Counted from the first letter of the stretch, positions 34,966 to 45,059 are shown. The stretch: 64,000 nt of DNA from Meghimatium bilineatum (GCA_034231615.1 CM067298.1:2609834-2673833), one strand, 5' to 3'. Translations and numbers: made by a program. The notes: generated from the sequence alone by a model not told the origin.

Positions 34966-35160
34966 ATCACAACGACTACTCGGTTGACCCAGCCTTAATT
35001 TGGTACCGGTTTAATTCAGGAAGTAAAGACTGCGAGGGAGAGGAGATGGCTATCGCCCTCATATAGCAGAGTCACTGAAATGTGAGATCGCTAACATCTC
35101 ACACGACTAGGGCTTGAATAAATGATATGGGTTAATTTAGCTTATATGAGTCTGGGTGGC
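34966..35160 (+). mobile_element. SINE family S3 body, head missing
   Basis: ggtttaattcaggaagtaaa, gagatggctatcgccctcat, atagcagagtcactgaaatg and tgatatgggttaattt match the reverse complement of 63345-63545 in order. The tRNA-like head present in that copy is absent here, and the 32-bp array begins exactly where it would continue. Confidence 0.75.
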
Positions 35161-35176
35161 ATCTGACTTACCTGAC

Positions 35177-35832
35177 ATTTGTCAAGAGCTGCCTCTAACG
35201 GTATTATTCCATCATCATCATGTGTCAAGAGCTGCCTCTAACGGTAATATTCCATCATCATCATGTGTCAAGAGCTGCCTGCTCACAGCTAATGGTATTA
35301 TTCCATCATCATCATGTGTCAATAGCTGCCTGCTCACAGCTAACGGTATTATTCCATCATCATCATGTGTCAAGAGCTGCCTGCTCACAGCTAATGGTAT
35401 TATTCCATCATCATCATGTGTCAAGAGCTGCCTGCTCACAGCTAACGGTATTATTCCATCATCATCATGTGTCAAGAGCTGCCTGCTCACAGCTAATGGT
35501 ATTATTCCATCATCATCATGTGTCAAGAGCTGCCTGCTCACAGCTGACGGTATTATTCCATCATCATCATGTGTCAAGAGCTACCTGCTCACAGCTGACG
35601 GTATTATTCCATCATCATCATGTGTCAAGAGCTGCCTGCTCACAGCTAATGGTATTATTCCATCATCATCATGTGTCAAGAGCTGCCTGCTCACAGCTGA
35701 CGGTATTATTCCATCATCATCATGTGTCAAGAGCTGCCTGCTCACAGCTAACGATATTATTCCATCATCATCATGTGTCAAGAGCTACCTGCTCCAAGCT
35801 AACGGTACTATTCCATCATCATCATCATCAGT
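35177..35832. repeat. 51-bp tandem repeat, about 13 copies
   Basis: The core is catgtgtcaagagctgcctg with a catcatcat run in each unit. The first two units are shorter (about 42 bp), lacking the gctcacagc part. The period is a multiple of three, so 240- and 208-codon frames on plus and a 119-codon frame on minus are artefacts. Confidence 0.97.
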
Positions 35833-35874
35833 ATCATCACCACTAACATATAACCACAATAGATCAACAAAAGT

Positions 35875-36110
35875 CTGAGAACACATATCAACCGTAACCA
35901 AGAGAAAACATATCAACCGTAACCAAGAGAAAACATATCAACCGTAACCAAGAGAAAACATATCAACCGTAACCAGGAGAAAACATATCAACCGTAACCA
36001 GGAGAACACATATCACCGTAACCAACAGAAAACATATCAACCGTAACCAGTAGAACACATATCAACCGTAACCAGGAGAACACATATCAACCGTAACCAG
36101 GAGAAACTAT
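35875..36110. repeat. 25-bp tandem repeat, about 9 copies
   Basis: The core is aaaacatatcaaccgtaacc plus five bases. It is followed by agatatttccttcctgca twice (36114-36150). Confidence 0.95.
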
Positions 36111-36289
36111 CCAGATATTTCCTTCCTGCAAGATATTTCCTTCCTGCAAATTGGTAGTAGCATTTTCCTGGATGGGATCACATACCGAAGCTGGTGTATG
36201 CAGATAAACAAACTTGTGATTTAAGGCAGGCATGACCCGATTGTAGACAGATGAATCCTCTAGTAGGAATGTATAAATATTCCTGATAT

Positions 36290-36825
36290 ACTTCCATGCT
36301 TTATAGCTCGGTTGTCTTCATGTTTTATGTTTGAGACTTCGAGGCTTATAGCTTGCTATTGCTATTGGCGTATGTGCTCTGACGTAGGCTTATCAGATGT
36401 TTGGGGACTTCGTATGTCTGTAATATTATCTATAGTTGTGCTCTGTCCACTCTGTCAAAAGCTTTCTCGTGATCCACGAAGGCCAGATATAAGTCTTGGT
36501 TATGTTCTGTTGTTCTTTCTGCAAGTTGTTTTAGGGCGAAGTCTGTACAGCTTTTAATTTTCCGAAAGCCCAATTGTGTGTTGTTGAGCTGTGGTTCTGT
36601 ATTTGTGCGCATCCTTCTCTCTATTATCTTTTTAAAGATTTTTCTATGTGGCTTAAGGGTGATATGCCTCTATACTTTGTGAAGTCCCTCTTACTGCCTT
36701 GTTACTTCCAGATGGGAACAATCACCGCTGTATTCCACTTTTGTTGTGTCTTTTCTGTCTTCCATATCACATTGAACAGTTCCTGTTAGTATGTTTATTA
36801 GTTCTATAGGTATTTGTTATTTGTT
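36290..36825 (-). mobile_element. LINE reverse transcriptase fragment C1
   Basis: The minus strand reads IPIELINILTG, LFNVIWKTEKTQQKWNTAVI, DFTKYRGISPLSHIEK, NTQLGFRKIKSCTDFALKQL and LAFVDHEKAFDRVDRAQL. These are the ordered N-terminal finger motifs through polymerase motif A of an endonuclease-type LINE. After motif A the reading decays (YEVPKHLISLRQSTY). It lacks motifs B onwards. Frame changes separate the blocks. Confidence 0.9.
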
Positions 36826-37245
36826 TTGGTATCTCTGCATTTCTCTATTATGTTTCTCATGTTGAAGATGTGATCCCTGGTGCCTCCGTTCTGTCTAAAA
36901 CCTGCCTGAACTAGATTTATTTCTCTGTTCACATGTAGTTCCATTCTTGCCATGATTATCTTGAGAAGTATCTTACTGTCATGGTTGATCAACGCAATTG
37001 TTCTGTAGTTTGTGCAGAGCTCCGAGTTGCTCTTCTTTGGAAGTGATATATATATATTCTGATATTTTCCAATATTTTGGTATCATTTTACTTTTCCAGA
37101 TCTTAACAACTAGGAGGCTAGACTGTGATACTGGATTCTCCTTCAGCTTGTATCAAATCAGCAACCACTTTGTCACACCCGCTGGTGACTTGCTAGTTTG
37201 TAAGTTTTTAATTGCACAATATACTTCTGTTATGACTTGCCAGGT
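36805..37245 (-). mobile_element. LINE reverse transcriptase fragment C2 of a second family
   Basis: The minus strand reads ITEVYCAIKNLQTSKSPAGV, SSLLVVKIWKSKMIPKYWK, PKKSNSELCTNYRTIALINH and KILLKIIMARMELHVNREIN, QAGFRQNGGTRDHIFNMRNI. This repeats the same domain region as C1 but with a different protein sequence, so two families lie head to tail. It stops before motif A, at the junction with C1 near 36815. Its upstream end runs into the 38-bp array. Confidence 0.88.
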
Positions 37246-37885
37246 TGTAAGTTTTTAATTACTTCTGTTATGACTTGCCAGGTTGTAAGTATTTAATTAC
37301 TTCTGTTATGACTTGCCAGGTTGTAAGTTTTTAATTACTTCTGTTATGACTTGCCAGGTTGTAAGTTTTTAATTACTTCTGTTATGACTTGCCAGGTTGT
37401 AAGTATTTAATTACTTCTGTTATGACTTGCCAGGTTGTAAGTATTTAATTACTTCTGTTATGACTTGCCAGGTTGTAAGTATTTAATTACTTCTGTTATG
37501 ACTTGCCAGGTTGTAAGTATTTAATTACTTCTGTTATGACTTGCCAGGTTGTAAGTTTTTAATTACTTCTGTTATGACTTGCCAGGTTGTAAGTTTTTAA
37601 TTACTTCTGTTATGACTTGCCAGGTTGTAAGTATTTAATTACTTCTGTTATGACTTGCCAGGTTGTAAGTTTTTAATTACTTCTGTTATGACTTGCCAGG
37701 TTGTAAGTATTTAATTACTTCTGTTATGACTTGCCAGGTTGTAAGTATTTAATTACTTCTGTTATGACTTGCCAGGTTGTAAGTATTTAATTACTTCTGT
37801 TATGACTTGCCAGGTTGTAAGTATTTAATTACTTCTGTTATGACTTGCCAGGTTGTAAGTATTTAATTACTTCTGTTATGACGGA
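37196..37885. repeat. 38-bp tandem repeat born from LINE C2 codons, about 18 copies
   Basis: The plus-strand core is acttgccaggttgtaagtat plus 18 bases. Reversed, the unit encodes TEVIKNLQPGKS, which is the TEVYCAIKNLQTSKSP motif of fragment C2 with a short internal deletion. The unexpanded version lies at 37190-37245. Units differ mainly at one A/T site (gtattt or gttttt). Confidence 0.95.
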
Positions 37886-37889
37886 TTCA

Positions 37890-38025
37890 AAAATATTATT
37901 AGCATTAAAGACAGACAATTAACTGGACGTCCGTTGATGGTTGTTTATTTGGAACTGTGAGTAGGACATAAAAGACAGACGTGTGGCCAGTGCGCTAACC
38001 ACTGCGCTAACGCGGCTCCCTAATT
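37890..38025 (-). mobile_element. tRNA-like SINE head
   Basis: The minus strand reads gggagccgcgttagcgcagt, ggttagcgcactggcc (38020-37983), a well-kept tRNA 5' half with A box. The same head motif occurs at 63608-63643. The B box and body are not clear. Confidence 0.6.
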
Positions 38026-38387
38026 AGTCAACTGTATAAACTGTATATCCTTTGGTGGTTGTTTGTTGGGGAGGATTGTGTGGAACATTAAGCCTTCTTT
38101 CTGTCGAGTCAGGTCATGTTAACCACAGATACGCGTTCAATATCGTTATATCAGAACGCATGACTATCACAGAGTAATGAGTACGTTATATAAGAACGTT
38201 ATATGAGATGTCAACCCGAGGGAAGACTTGCTTAGAGGAGAACTGTAAAGCAGGGAACGATCTACCACACTTAATAGTTAATTATTCAAATTTAAAAAAA
38301 AAACAACAACCGACAAATAACATTGCTCTTTGTTGTTGTTCTGCGCTGTATACAGACTCGCGGCAGTTATAAATATCTGTCCATTGG
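38026..38387. other. Spacer, nothing recognised
   Basis: AT-rich. An A run with caacaac lies near 38290. No gene or repeat match was seen. Confidence 0.5.
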
Positions 38388-38581
38388 TTGTATCATGTAT
38401 CGTATCCATTTATCGTATCCATGCATCGCATCCATATATTGTATCCATGTATCTATGCCTCCACACTTGTCCATTTATCATATCCATGTATCCATGTATC
38501 TATGCCTCCACACTTGTCCATTTATCCTATCCATGTATCCATGTATAAACATTTCTTCATTTATTGTATCCATGTATTTAT
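38388..38581. repeat. Degenerate tandem repeat, left half
   Basis: Irregular units of tatccatgtatccatgtatc, cctccacacttgtccattta. The same kind of unit resumes at 39299, on the far side of three mobile-element insertions. Confidence 0.8.
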
Positions 38582-38893
38582 GCATCTTTGTTAAAGGTAA
38601 AGGTAGGTCCCATGGTATCTGCCGTTGGGGATGAAGATAACTCTTCATGTACTAAGCCGCAGCAACTATTAGGTGGGGTGGCCAGTTCCCTTCCTTGCTG
38701 TTTTTTTACCTTTCCTAACTCATGCGTCAGGTACTCATTTACAGCTGAGTCGACTGGAGGAGTGGTCGTGTCAAGTGAGAAATCACAACCCGGATTTTTT
38801 TTAATGTCCGGACGTGGCTTCGAACCCGGCACGCTGTAACCAGATGATAGCAAGCAAGCTCACTATCCACTAGGCTACAGCGCATCTTTGTTA
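38582..38893. repeat. 12-bp target-site duplication around a SINE
   Basis: gcatctttgtta occurs at 38582-38593 and again at 38882-38893, bracketing the SINE exactly. It is perfect over 12 bases. Confidence 0.85.
38594..38881 (-). mobile_element. Full-length tRNA-derived SINE (288 bp) with target duplication
   Basis: The minus strand begins gcgctgtagcctagtggata (A box) and has GGGTTCGAAGCC (B box, about 38817-38828) at tRNA spacing. A body with a conserved-looking centre (ctccagtcgactcagctgta) follows, and the 3' end contains ggtaaaggt-type repeats reversed as ACCTTTACC. Both ends fit the 12-bp duplication. An open frame of 91 codons on each strand here is incidental. This is the cleanest insertion in the window. 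Confidence 0.9.
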
Positions 38894-39056
38894 CTATAAA
38901 AATTAAAACATGGGCAGGCAACATCGAGGACTGGACATTCCAAGATTTTTCCTCATGCTTCCGCATCGTTGAAGATAGAAATCGTTGGTGGACTGTGTGT
39001 GCTGAAGCATCCAATGTGGAACACACACATGACTCTGACTGGTTACAGAATTAGAA
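38894..39056 (+). mobile_element. LINE 3' coding end, third family
   Basis: The plus strand reads KTWAGNIEDWTFQDFSSCFR, IVEDRNRWWTVCAEAS and ends at a stop after HDSDWLQN (39050-39052). This is the terminal W..NI.DWT...F, DR..WW block of a LINE protein. The frame is intact over about 50 codons; everything upstream is missing. Confidence 0.75.
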
Positions 39057-39072
39057 TAATATACGATCTATG

Positions 39073-39290
39073 GCTATGTCCAGCTCTGTGGCGAAGTGGT
39101 ACAGAGCGCGTCTGTGATGGCTAAGGTACCGAGTTCGATCCTCACCATAGGCAATTGTGCATCCGGATCGTTAGAAAGCAATGGCAAACTACTGAACATA
39201 TTTATATTGCCTAGAAAATCACCACAGCCAACAAATGCTGGGTTTATAGCTAAGTCCTTTAAAGGATATGCTACCAATCTTTATTTATAG
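39073..39290 (+). mobile_element. SINE family S2, complete-looking copy
   Basis: The head has gtggcgaagtggtacagagc (A box) and gagttcgatcctc (B box, about 39129-39141). The body reads ggcaattgtgcatccggatc, ttatattgcctagaaaatca, acaaatgctgggtttatagc. An 8-bp repeat gatctatg at 39065-39072 and 39291-39298 may be the target duplication. Relatives are at 43380-43590 (-), 60240-60345 and 62078-62190 (+). Confidence 0.85.
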
Positions 39291-39298
39291 GATCTATG

Positions 39299-39510
39299 CA
39301 TCCACACTGGTCTATTTTATTTATCCATGTATCCATGCATCCACACTTGTCTATTTAGTCCATTAATTGTGTCCCATGTATCTATGCATTCATATTTGTC
39401 CATTTATCGTATCAATCTATCTATTAATCCATACCTATCCATTTATCGTATCCATGTATCCATGCATCTATTTAGTCCATATATTTATGGATCAATTCAT
39501 ATTTTTTCCA
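39299..39510. repeat. Degenerate tandem repeat, right half
   Basis: Units such as atccatgtatccatgcatcc, acacttgtctatttagtcc continue the repeat interrupted at 38581. Confidence 0.8.
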
Positions 39511-40145
39511 TTATTTATACTGTCGTAAATCACTTGAACGTCTGTAAATGTAAAAACTTGCACTGGAAAAAAGAATTGTCCTGGTACATCAGTGTAAGAA
39601 AACGATACTCTGGATTCCGAGAATAAACTCGATCGTAAGACTGTTTAATCGGATTTCTAGCAGAACCGGTGTCAACTCTCACAGACCAGAATATGACAAA
39701 AACTTCGAGCGTCTTCTGCGAGCACTTTAGGAGAAGAAAACTCTCAATCTAGCCTCGTTATGTGCCCTAGACACGCCCTCATAGCACGGCAGGACCACGA
39801 GACAGCCTCAAATTTGTTGGAATTGAATTAAGGATTAATTTCCCCGGCGGCCTTTCTTGATGAAACGAGGCATGAGATTAATGACACCGCTGTCAGATTA
39901 ATCATCATTACACAGCCATTTGAGGGTGTGCGGGAGTGGGGTGCAGCCATGTTGGGACGGCTATTTTTTTAGATTGAAGGAGGTAAGCAAGAGTGTTGGA
40001 ATGGAGCAGACTTGTGTCACAATCCTGAGAAATGTGATGAATAGTTTCAATATAACGCATCGACGATGAATGATCTAGAATATGGAGAAACATTTCCCAA
40101 ACGAACGTTGTACTTTTGAATTAGTGCAATCATAAAAATTAGCAC
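39511..40145. other. Spacer, nothing recognised
   Basis: No open frame above 61 codons and no repeat match. Confidence 0.5.
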
Positions 40146-40472
40146 CACATGAGGGTATCACACTAGAGATTGGGGAATCACATGCGAGTATCAAACTAGA
40201 CATTGGGGAATCACATACGAGTATCAAACTAGAGATTGGGGAATCACATACGAGTATCAAACTAGAGATTGGGGAATCACATACGAGTATCAAATTGGAG
40301 ATTGGGGAATCACATACGAGTATCAAGCTGGAGATTGGGGAATCACATGCGAGTATCAAACTGGAGATTGGGGAATCACATACGAGTATCAAACTAGAGA
40401 TTGGGGAATCACATACGTGTATCAAACTAGAGATTGGGGAATCACATACTAGTATCAAACTGGAGATTTAGG
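40146..40472. repeat. 33-bp tandem repeat, 10 copies
   Basis: The core is attggggaatcacatacgag plus 13 bases. The minus frame stays open for 127 codons because of the period. Confidence 0.95.
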
Positions 40473-40594
40473 AATAGCTTGCAGATTTCTAGATCAATGG
40501 GACAATACAATTATGGTAAATTAGTTGTATGAACATATTAAGAGTACTGGAGAAGTAATTAAACTCGTTTGAAAAGAACAAAAGTGTCTTAGAA

Positions 40595-40912
40595 AGTTCT
40601 TAAATATTGGTTGGAAAGAATTCATGGCAAACATGCAAGTAAGAGAAAACACCAAACAGCAATATGTTTCTACGACAATAAGATGAAAAAGATGGACTTA
40701 GTCCGACATGTACATAGAATGAATGAAAACAGACTGCCACTTCAAACATTAAAATAAGTACCAGATGACAAAAGTGCCAGATAAAAAAAATAAAAAAAGA
40801 GAAGATCAAGATAGACTTCTGGCAGAAAAAAACCATCAGACATTTCGGGTCTCAATAACATGAAAAAATTACACACATTAGCATCACATCGATTTAACGG
40901 AGAGCTCTAGTT
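40595..40912 (+). mobile_element. LINE C-terminal tail
   Basis: The plus strand reads MKKMDLVRHVHRMNENRLPL then KKRRRSR and ISGLNNMKKLHTLASHRFNG. This matches the usual LRWxGHVxRM, RLP, KRxRGRP, A..R order of LINE tails. Stops interrupt it. It directly precedes another LINE piece. Confidence 0.75.
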
Positions 40913-41423
40913 ACTTCTGTATTGTTTTTATGTGGCCGGATTGTATATCGCGTTTGTCATTAAGAAAACTCCTTCGACAGAGTAGACAGACAACAACTAT
41001 GGGAAATGCAATCACAATATGGAGTTCCACAACACAAACTTGTGCAGGAGTAGTTACACAGGTAGTCAATGTGCAGTAGAACGAATGTAGGGCTTTCAGA
41101 CAAACTCCACATGTAATCTGGAGTGTGACAAGGATGTGTTCTATCTTCCTTGCCATTCATCACATATATCGATTGTATATGTCAAATTGCCAACAACAAC
41201 ACCAAAGAAGAAGACAACATAAAGAACAACCCGCTGAATGAACTTATTTTTGCAGATGATCAAACAATAATAGCAACAACAAAGAACAACTACAACAACA
41301 TATACATAGACTGCACACAAAATGTAGGGACTTTAACATGAACATAAACACAGAAAAAAAACGAGATAATGTCAATCTCAAAAACAGAAAGAAACACCAC
41401 TAATCTAATCGGTGACCAACAAC

Positions 41424-41533
41424 TTGAACAGGTGAAAGAATTCACTTATCTTGGAAGCAACAAACAGGTGAAAGAATTCACTTATCTTGGAAGCAACAAA
41501 CAGGTGAAAGAATTCACTTCTCTTGGAAGCATC
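41424..41533. repeat. 36-bp tandem triplication of a LINE YLGS motif
   Basis: caggtgaaagaattcactta plus 16 bases occurs about three times. Each copy encodes QVKEFTYLGSNK, the conserved F.YLGS block that follows the polymerase core. Confidence 0.9.
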
Positions 41534-42050
41534 GAATCATGAAATGGAAAAAAACACCAGAGAAACCCAACATAGATGCAACATAACATACCAGATCTTG
41601 GGGCAGATGTCTTCTATTTTCAAAAACAAATATGTGAACATGAACACCAAAACTTCTCTATATAAAAAAATCATCATACTATCACTACTGGTTACCAATG
41701 TCAAACATGGACACTAATAGAAGAATACAAAAGAAATTTTGTTACAACAGAAATGACTTGTTTACGTAGAAGTAAACTGGGAGTAACAATAAGAGATACA
41801 AACAGAAACGAAAACATCAGAAGACTAGCAGACACAATGCCAATCCTGGATTACATCAGAAGACAACAGATTAAGTTGTTTTCACGCGCTTACAGACTAA
41901 CATCAGACGGTTTTCCCTCAAAAAGTATTACTATACAGGTACGATAGTTAGAAATCCAGGAGTAGACCATGCAAACGATGGATTGCAGCAATAAAAGAGT
42001 CAATGAAAACAAACATATATGAAGCACACAAAAAAGTCATCTCCAGATAA

Positions 42051-42221
42051 CTCTTCTACCCCTGACACTGCACGGCATAAAAGCAATCTTCAAACTCTTC
42101 TACCCCTGACGCTGCAAGGCATAAAGGCAATCTTCAAACTCTTCTACCCCTGACGCTGCAAAGCATAAAGGCAATCTTCAAACTCTTCTACCTATGACGC
42201 TGAAAGACACAAAGGCAATCT
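42051..42221. repeat. 44-bp tandem repeat at the LINE B 3' end, about 4 copies
   Basis: ctcttctacccctgacgctg starts units at 42051, 42095, 42139 and 42183. The first copy continues directly from KKVISR of the LINE, so the unit is its terminal coding plus 3' sequence. Confidence 0.92.
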
Positions 42222-42393
42222 CCAGAGAACTCCAGAGAACCTCTGAGGCTACAAAGTATAAATGGGTATAAAACGAGAAGAAAGAAGAAGAAAAGATTGG
42301 TCCTATGAGTAAACGTCAATCCTCTATTACACTATTTAAATTGTTCGATACACATTTTTACTGAATAATTCACGTGTGCTAAGTTCACGTATC

Positions 42394-42786
42394 CTTAGTA
42401 ACACAAACGTGTAACATCCGTTATCGTACTGCAAGAGCCAATAGGTCTTCTTGTAAACATAAATAACATATAGGCAGTACAATTTTGCATCAAATAATGT
42501 GTGAATGTCTTGACAAAATCGCATCTTTTCTTGGAGATAGGGTTAGTCAAGTATGGAAAAACCCGTTTACTGGAGCTGCAAGACGATTCGGTGCTGTTAG
42601 AACGGTCCTGGTTCAATTCCAGTTAGTCTCAAGAATTTTTAATTTATCCTCTCACTTCTTACTTGAATTTACTTGTATAACTATTATTTGAAGCAACACT
42701 GTACTGTTTATATATTATTTATGTTTACAAGAAGACATATTGGCTCTTGTAGAACTAATACAGATGTTATATGTTTGTGTTACTAA
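42394..42786. repeat. 88-bp inverted repeat enclosing a tRNA-like segment
   Basis: The left arm 42394-42481 and right arm 42700-42786 are reverse complements at about 85 percent by eye (gtttacaagaagac and gtcttcttgtaaac at their centres). The 218-bp loop holds a T-arm-like CTGGTTCAATTCCAG at 42608-42622. Fold-back or MITE-like origin is possible; no target duplication was found. Confidence 0.75.
42592..42643 (+). mobile_element. tRNA T-arm-like segment, copy 1
   Basis: CTGG TTCAATT CCAG makes a stem with a 7-base loop and includes a perfect B box GGTTCAATTCC. It is followed by ttagtctcaagaatttttaa. No clear A box was seen. Confidence 0.45.
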
Positions 42787-42891
42787 CGGTACTTCAATAC
42801 TTGTACGGGATGTTCCTTGTTGTTGTAATATTCATTGTCTCGATTACTCCGCTCTCAGTGACTTGAGTACACAGTTTGAATGTCCGTAAAT

Positions 42892-42945
42892 CGGTGTCGT
42901 TAATACGGACCTGGTTTAATTCCCGTTAGTCTCAAGATTTTTTAA
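42892..42945 (+). mobile_element. tRNA T-arm-like segment, copy 2
   Basis: cctggtttaattcccgttag followed by tctcaagattttttaag matches copy 1 at 42601-42645 and lies 300 bp downstream, outside the inverted repeat. Confidence 0.45.
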
Positions 42946-43167
42946 GTTCCGGTATGCATAATATGTAAACAGAAAAAAAATTATATTAACGTTTCTATGG
43001 GTGTGGTACCCTTTTCTCTATAATGTGTTTTTGTTGGAGAAGAGGTAGTTTTTTTATTACAAAAACTGAATACAGATATAAAGAAATGTATCAATATATA
43101 AATATTTCATTTCAGATAATTAACTAAAGGGAAATTAAATAAGAGAAATAGACTTCTTGAAATATAC

Positions 43168-43264
43168 ACACATTTGTTCACCTACGCAGTTACTGGACAC
43201 ACATTTGTTCATCTACGCAGTTACTGGACACACATTTGTTCATCTACGCAGTTACTGGACACAC
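43168..43264. repeat. 31-bp tandem repeat, 3 copies
   Basis: The core is ctacgcagttactggacaca plus 11 bases. Confidence 0.93.
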
Positions 43265-43379
43265 GTTGTTTGTATAAATGTCAATATATGGAGAGTTTCA
43301 CAAAAATCATGTATCGACTTGAAAGTTTCAATATTTACATTGAAAAACACCAATCAGGCTTTAAGGGGTGGGGGGGGGG

Positions 43380-43590
43380 GGATTGGTAGCGTATCCTATT
43401 CAGGACGTAGTCATCAACCCGGCATTTTTTGGCTGTAGTGATTTTCTAGGCAATATAAATACGCTCAGTAGTTTGCCATTGCTTTTTAAACGGTCCAGAT
43501 GCACGATTGCCTGTGACGGGGATCGAACTCAGTACCTTGGCCGTCACAGACATCCTCTATACCAATCCGTCACAGTCGGACAAAAGAAAA
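43380..43590 (-). mobile_element. SINE family S2, second copy
   Basis: The reverse complement reads attggtatagaggatgtctg, gagttcgatccccgtcacag (B box) then gcaatcgtgcatctggaccg and ttgcctagaaaatcactaca. It matches 39073-39290 throughout. A G run lies at its 3' end (43367-43380). The 93-, 89- and 71-codon frames here are shadows. Confidence 0.85.
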
Positions 43591-43728
43591 ATAGGGGAAC
43601 AAAAGGTAAACATCCTTTAAAGGGAAACAACCGTTAAATTTGTGAACACAAAAATGACCAAGATATTCAAGTTGAATTGGGTTGTTGTAACACAGACACT
43701 ACATTGTGTAGTATAGGAATAGCTTAAA
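43591..43728. other. Short AT-rich spacer
   Basis: Nothing recognised. Confidence 0.4.
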
Positions 43729-43812
43729 TTGTGAGGCTAATATATGGGAGCTGTATGAAGCTGTATAACTTATTGTGAGGCTAATATATGGGAGCTGTAT
43801 GAAGCTGTATGA
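43729..43812. repeat. 43-bp direct duplication
   Basis: ttgtgaggctaatatatggg starts at 43729 and 43772. Confidence 0.92.
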
Positions 43813-43940
43813 CTTGATTATTTCCTGTTTTTTTCCTTTATATTTGCTGCAAGCTTCTATTTTATATTATTTACCCACTTTCCTTCTGACGTCACGATAT
43901 TTATTTGTATATTTTGTATCCTGCAATAGATTAAACCAGT

Positions 43941-44268
43941 TCAGAGCACTACAGAAAGACACATTCACAGAGCACTACAGCAAGACACATTCACAGAGCA
44001 CTACAGCAACACACATCCACAGAGCACTGTTCTACAGCAACACACATTCACAGAGCACTGTTCTACAACAAGACACATTCACAGAGCACTGTTCTACAGC
44101 ACCACACATTCACAGAGCACTGTTATACAGCAACACACATTCACAGAGCACTACAGCAAGACACATTCACAGAGCACTGTTCTACAGCAAGACACATTCA
44201 CAGAGCACTGTTCTACAGCAAGACACATTCACAGAGCACTGTTCTACAGCAAGACACATTCACAGACA
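43941..44268. repeat. 26/31-bp tandem repeat, about 11 copies
   Basis: Units are cacattcacagagcactaca or the form with an added gttct (cagagcactgttctacagca). A 5-base length variant is interspersed, similar in style to the 40/44-bp array. Confidence 0.93.
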
Positions 44269-44489
44269 CTCCACGGGAACCATCAGCAGCTTTCAAATAC
44301 TGTGACATTTATCAAGAATGCTAGACGTGATGTGTAAACATGATCAGGAGACGATGTAATAAGTGAATCTGTGCTGGACTAAGACTTGTACGGATGAATA
44401 ATGTAGACTGTATTCTACTGACTGAACAATTCCTTCATATCGGAGAACAATCAGTCGTTGTTTCTGTTCACACAAAATATTCTTGCTCC

Positions 44490-44602
44490 TGAACAGAGAA
44501 ACTATTGATGGTGAACAGAGAAACTATTGATGGTGAACAGAGAAACTATTGATGGTGAACAGAGAAACTATTGATGGGGAACAGAGAAACTATCGATGGT
44601 GA
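44490..44602. repeat. 22-bp tandem repeat, 5 copies
   Basis: The unit is gaacagagaaactattgatg plus two bases. Confidence 0.95.
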
Positions 44603-44792
44603 ATTTAAAAGATATGCATGACTACGGCTTCACAGGCAGGAGTTAGAAAAGCCCCGTATGGTACTATTGTATCTAGGACTGTAAGCGATACACAATCAAA
44701 GTTGGCTCCAAAAAAAAACAGTGGTAAAATAGCGTGAGGATTTCAAATGTCGAGAAATACCTGATGATGACAAATAAGAAGGGTCATCAGTT

Positions 44793-45021
44793 CACATAGA
44801 CTAGGTACACATCGACTAGGTACACATAGACTAGATACACATAGACTAGGTACACATAGACTAGGTACACATAGACTAGGTACACATAGACTAGGTACAC
44901 ATAGATTAGGTACACATAGACTAGGTACACATAGACTAGGTACACATCGACTAGTTACACATAGACTAGGTACACATAGACTAGGTACACATAGACTAGG
45001 TACACATAGACTAGGTACACA
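44793..45021. repeat. 15-bp tandem repeat, 15 copies
   Basis: The unit is acatagactaggtac with rare changes. The minus frame repeats CVPSL because the period is a multiple of three. Confidence 0.96.
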
Positions 45022-45059
45022 GTGCCTCTTAGGTGGTAACATTTTTCTGACTTTTTATA

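Larger units (their letters stand above)
40960..42298 (+). mobile_element. LINE family B, motif A to 3' end with GAA-rich tail
   Basis: NSFDRVDRQQLWEMQSQYGV (motif A) lies at about 40968, then a decayed SGVRQGCVLSSLPFITYID motif B and NELIFADDQTIIATTKNN (the catalytic ADD, about 41236-41290). These are followed by QVKEFTYLGSNK, CLRRSKLGVTIRDTNRNENI, LDYIRRQQIKLFSRAYRL and SRPCKRWIAAIKESMKTNIY. The element ends cgagaagaaagaagaagaaa at about 42278-42298. Two internal minisatellites (41424-41533 and 42051-42221) interrupt it. Frame changes are frequent. Confidence 0.93.

Noticed and set aside
33043-35066. Three overlapping open frames of 571-651 codons
   Set aside because: All three plus phases of the 32-bp array are stop-free; the peptides are the same repeat read in rotation. 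No domain, signal or gene context was seen.
39073-39145. Functional tRNA gene
   Set aside because: A and B boxes are present but the acceptor and anticodon stems do not form cleanly, and the same head plus body recurs at 43380-43590, so it is a SINE.
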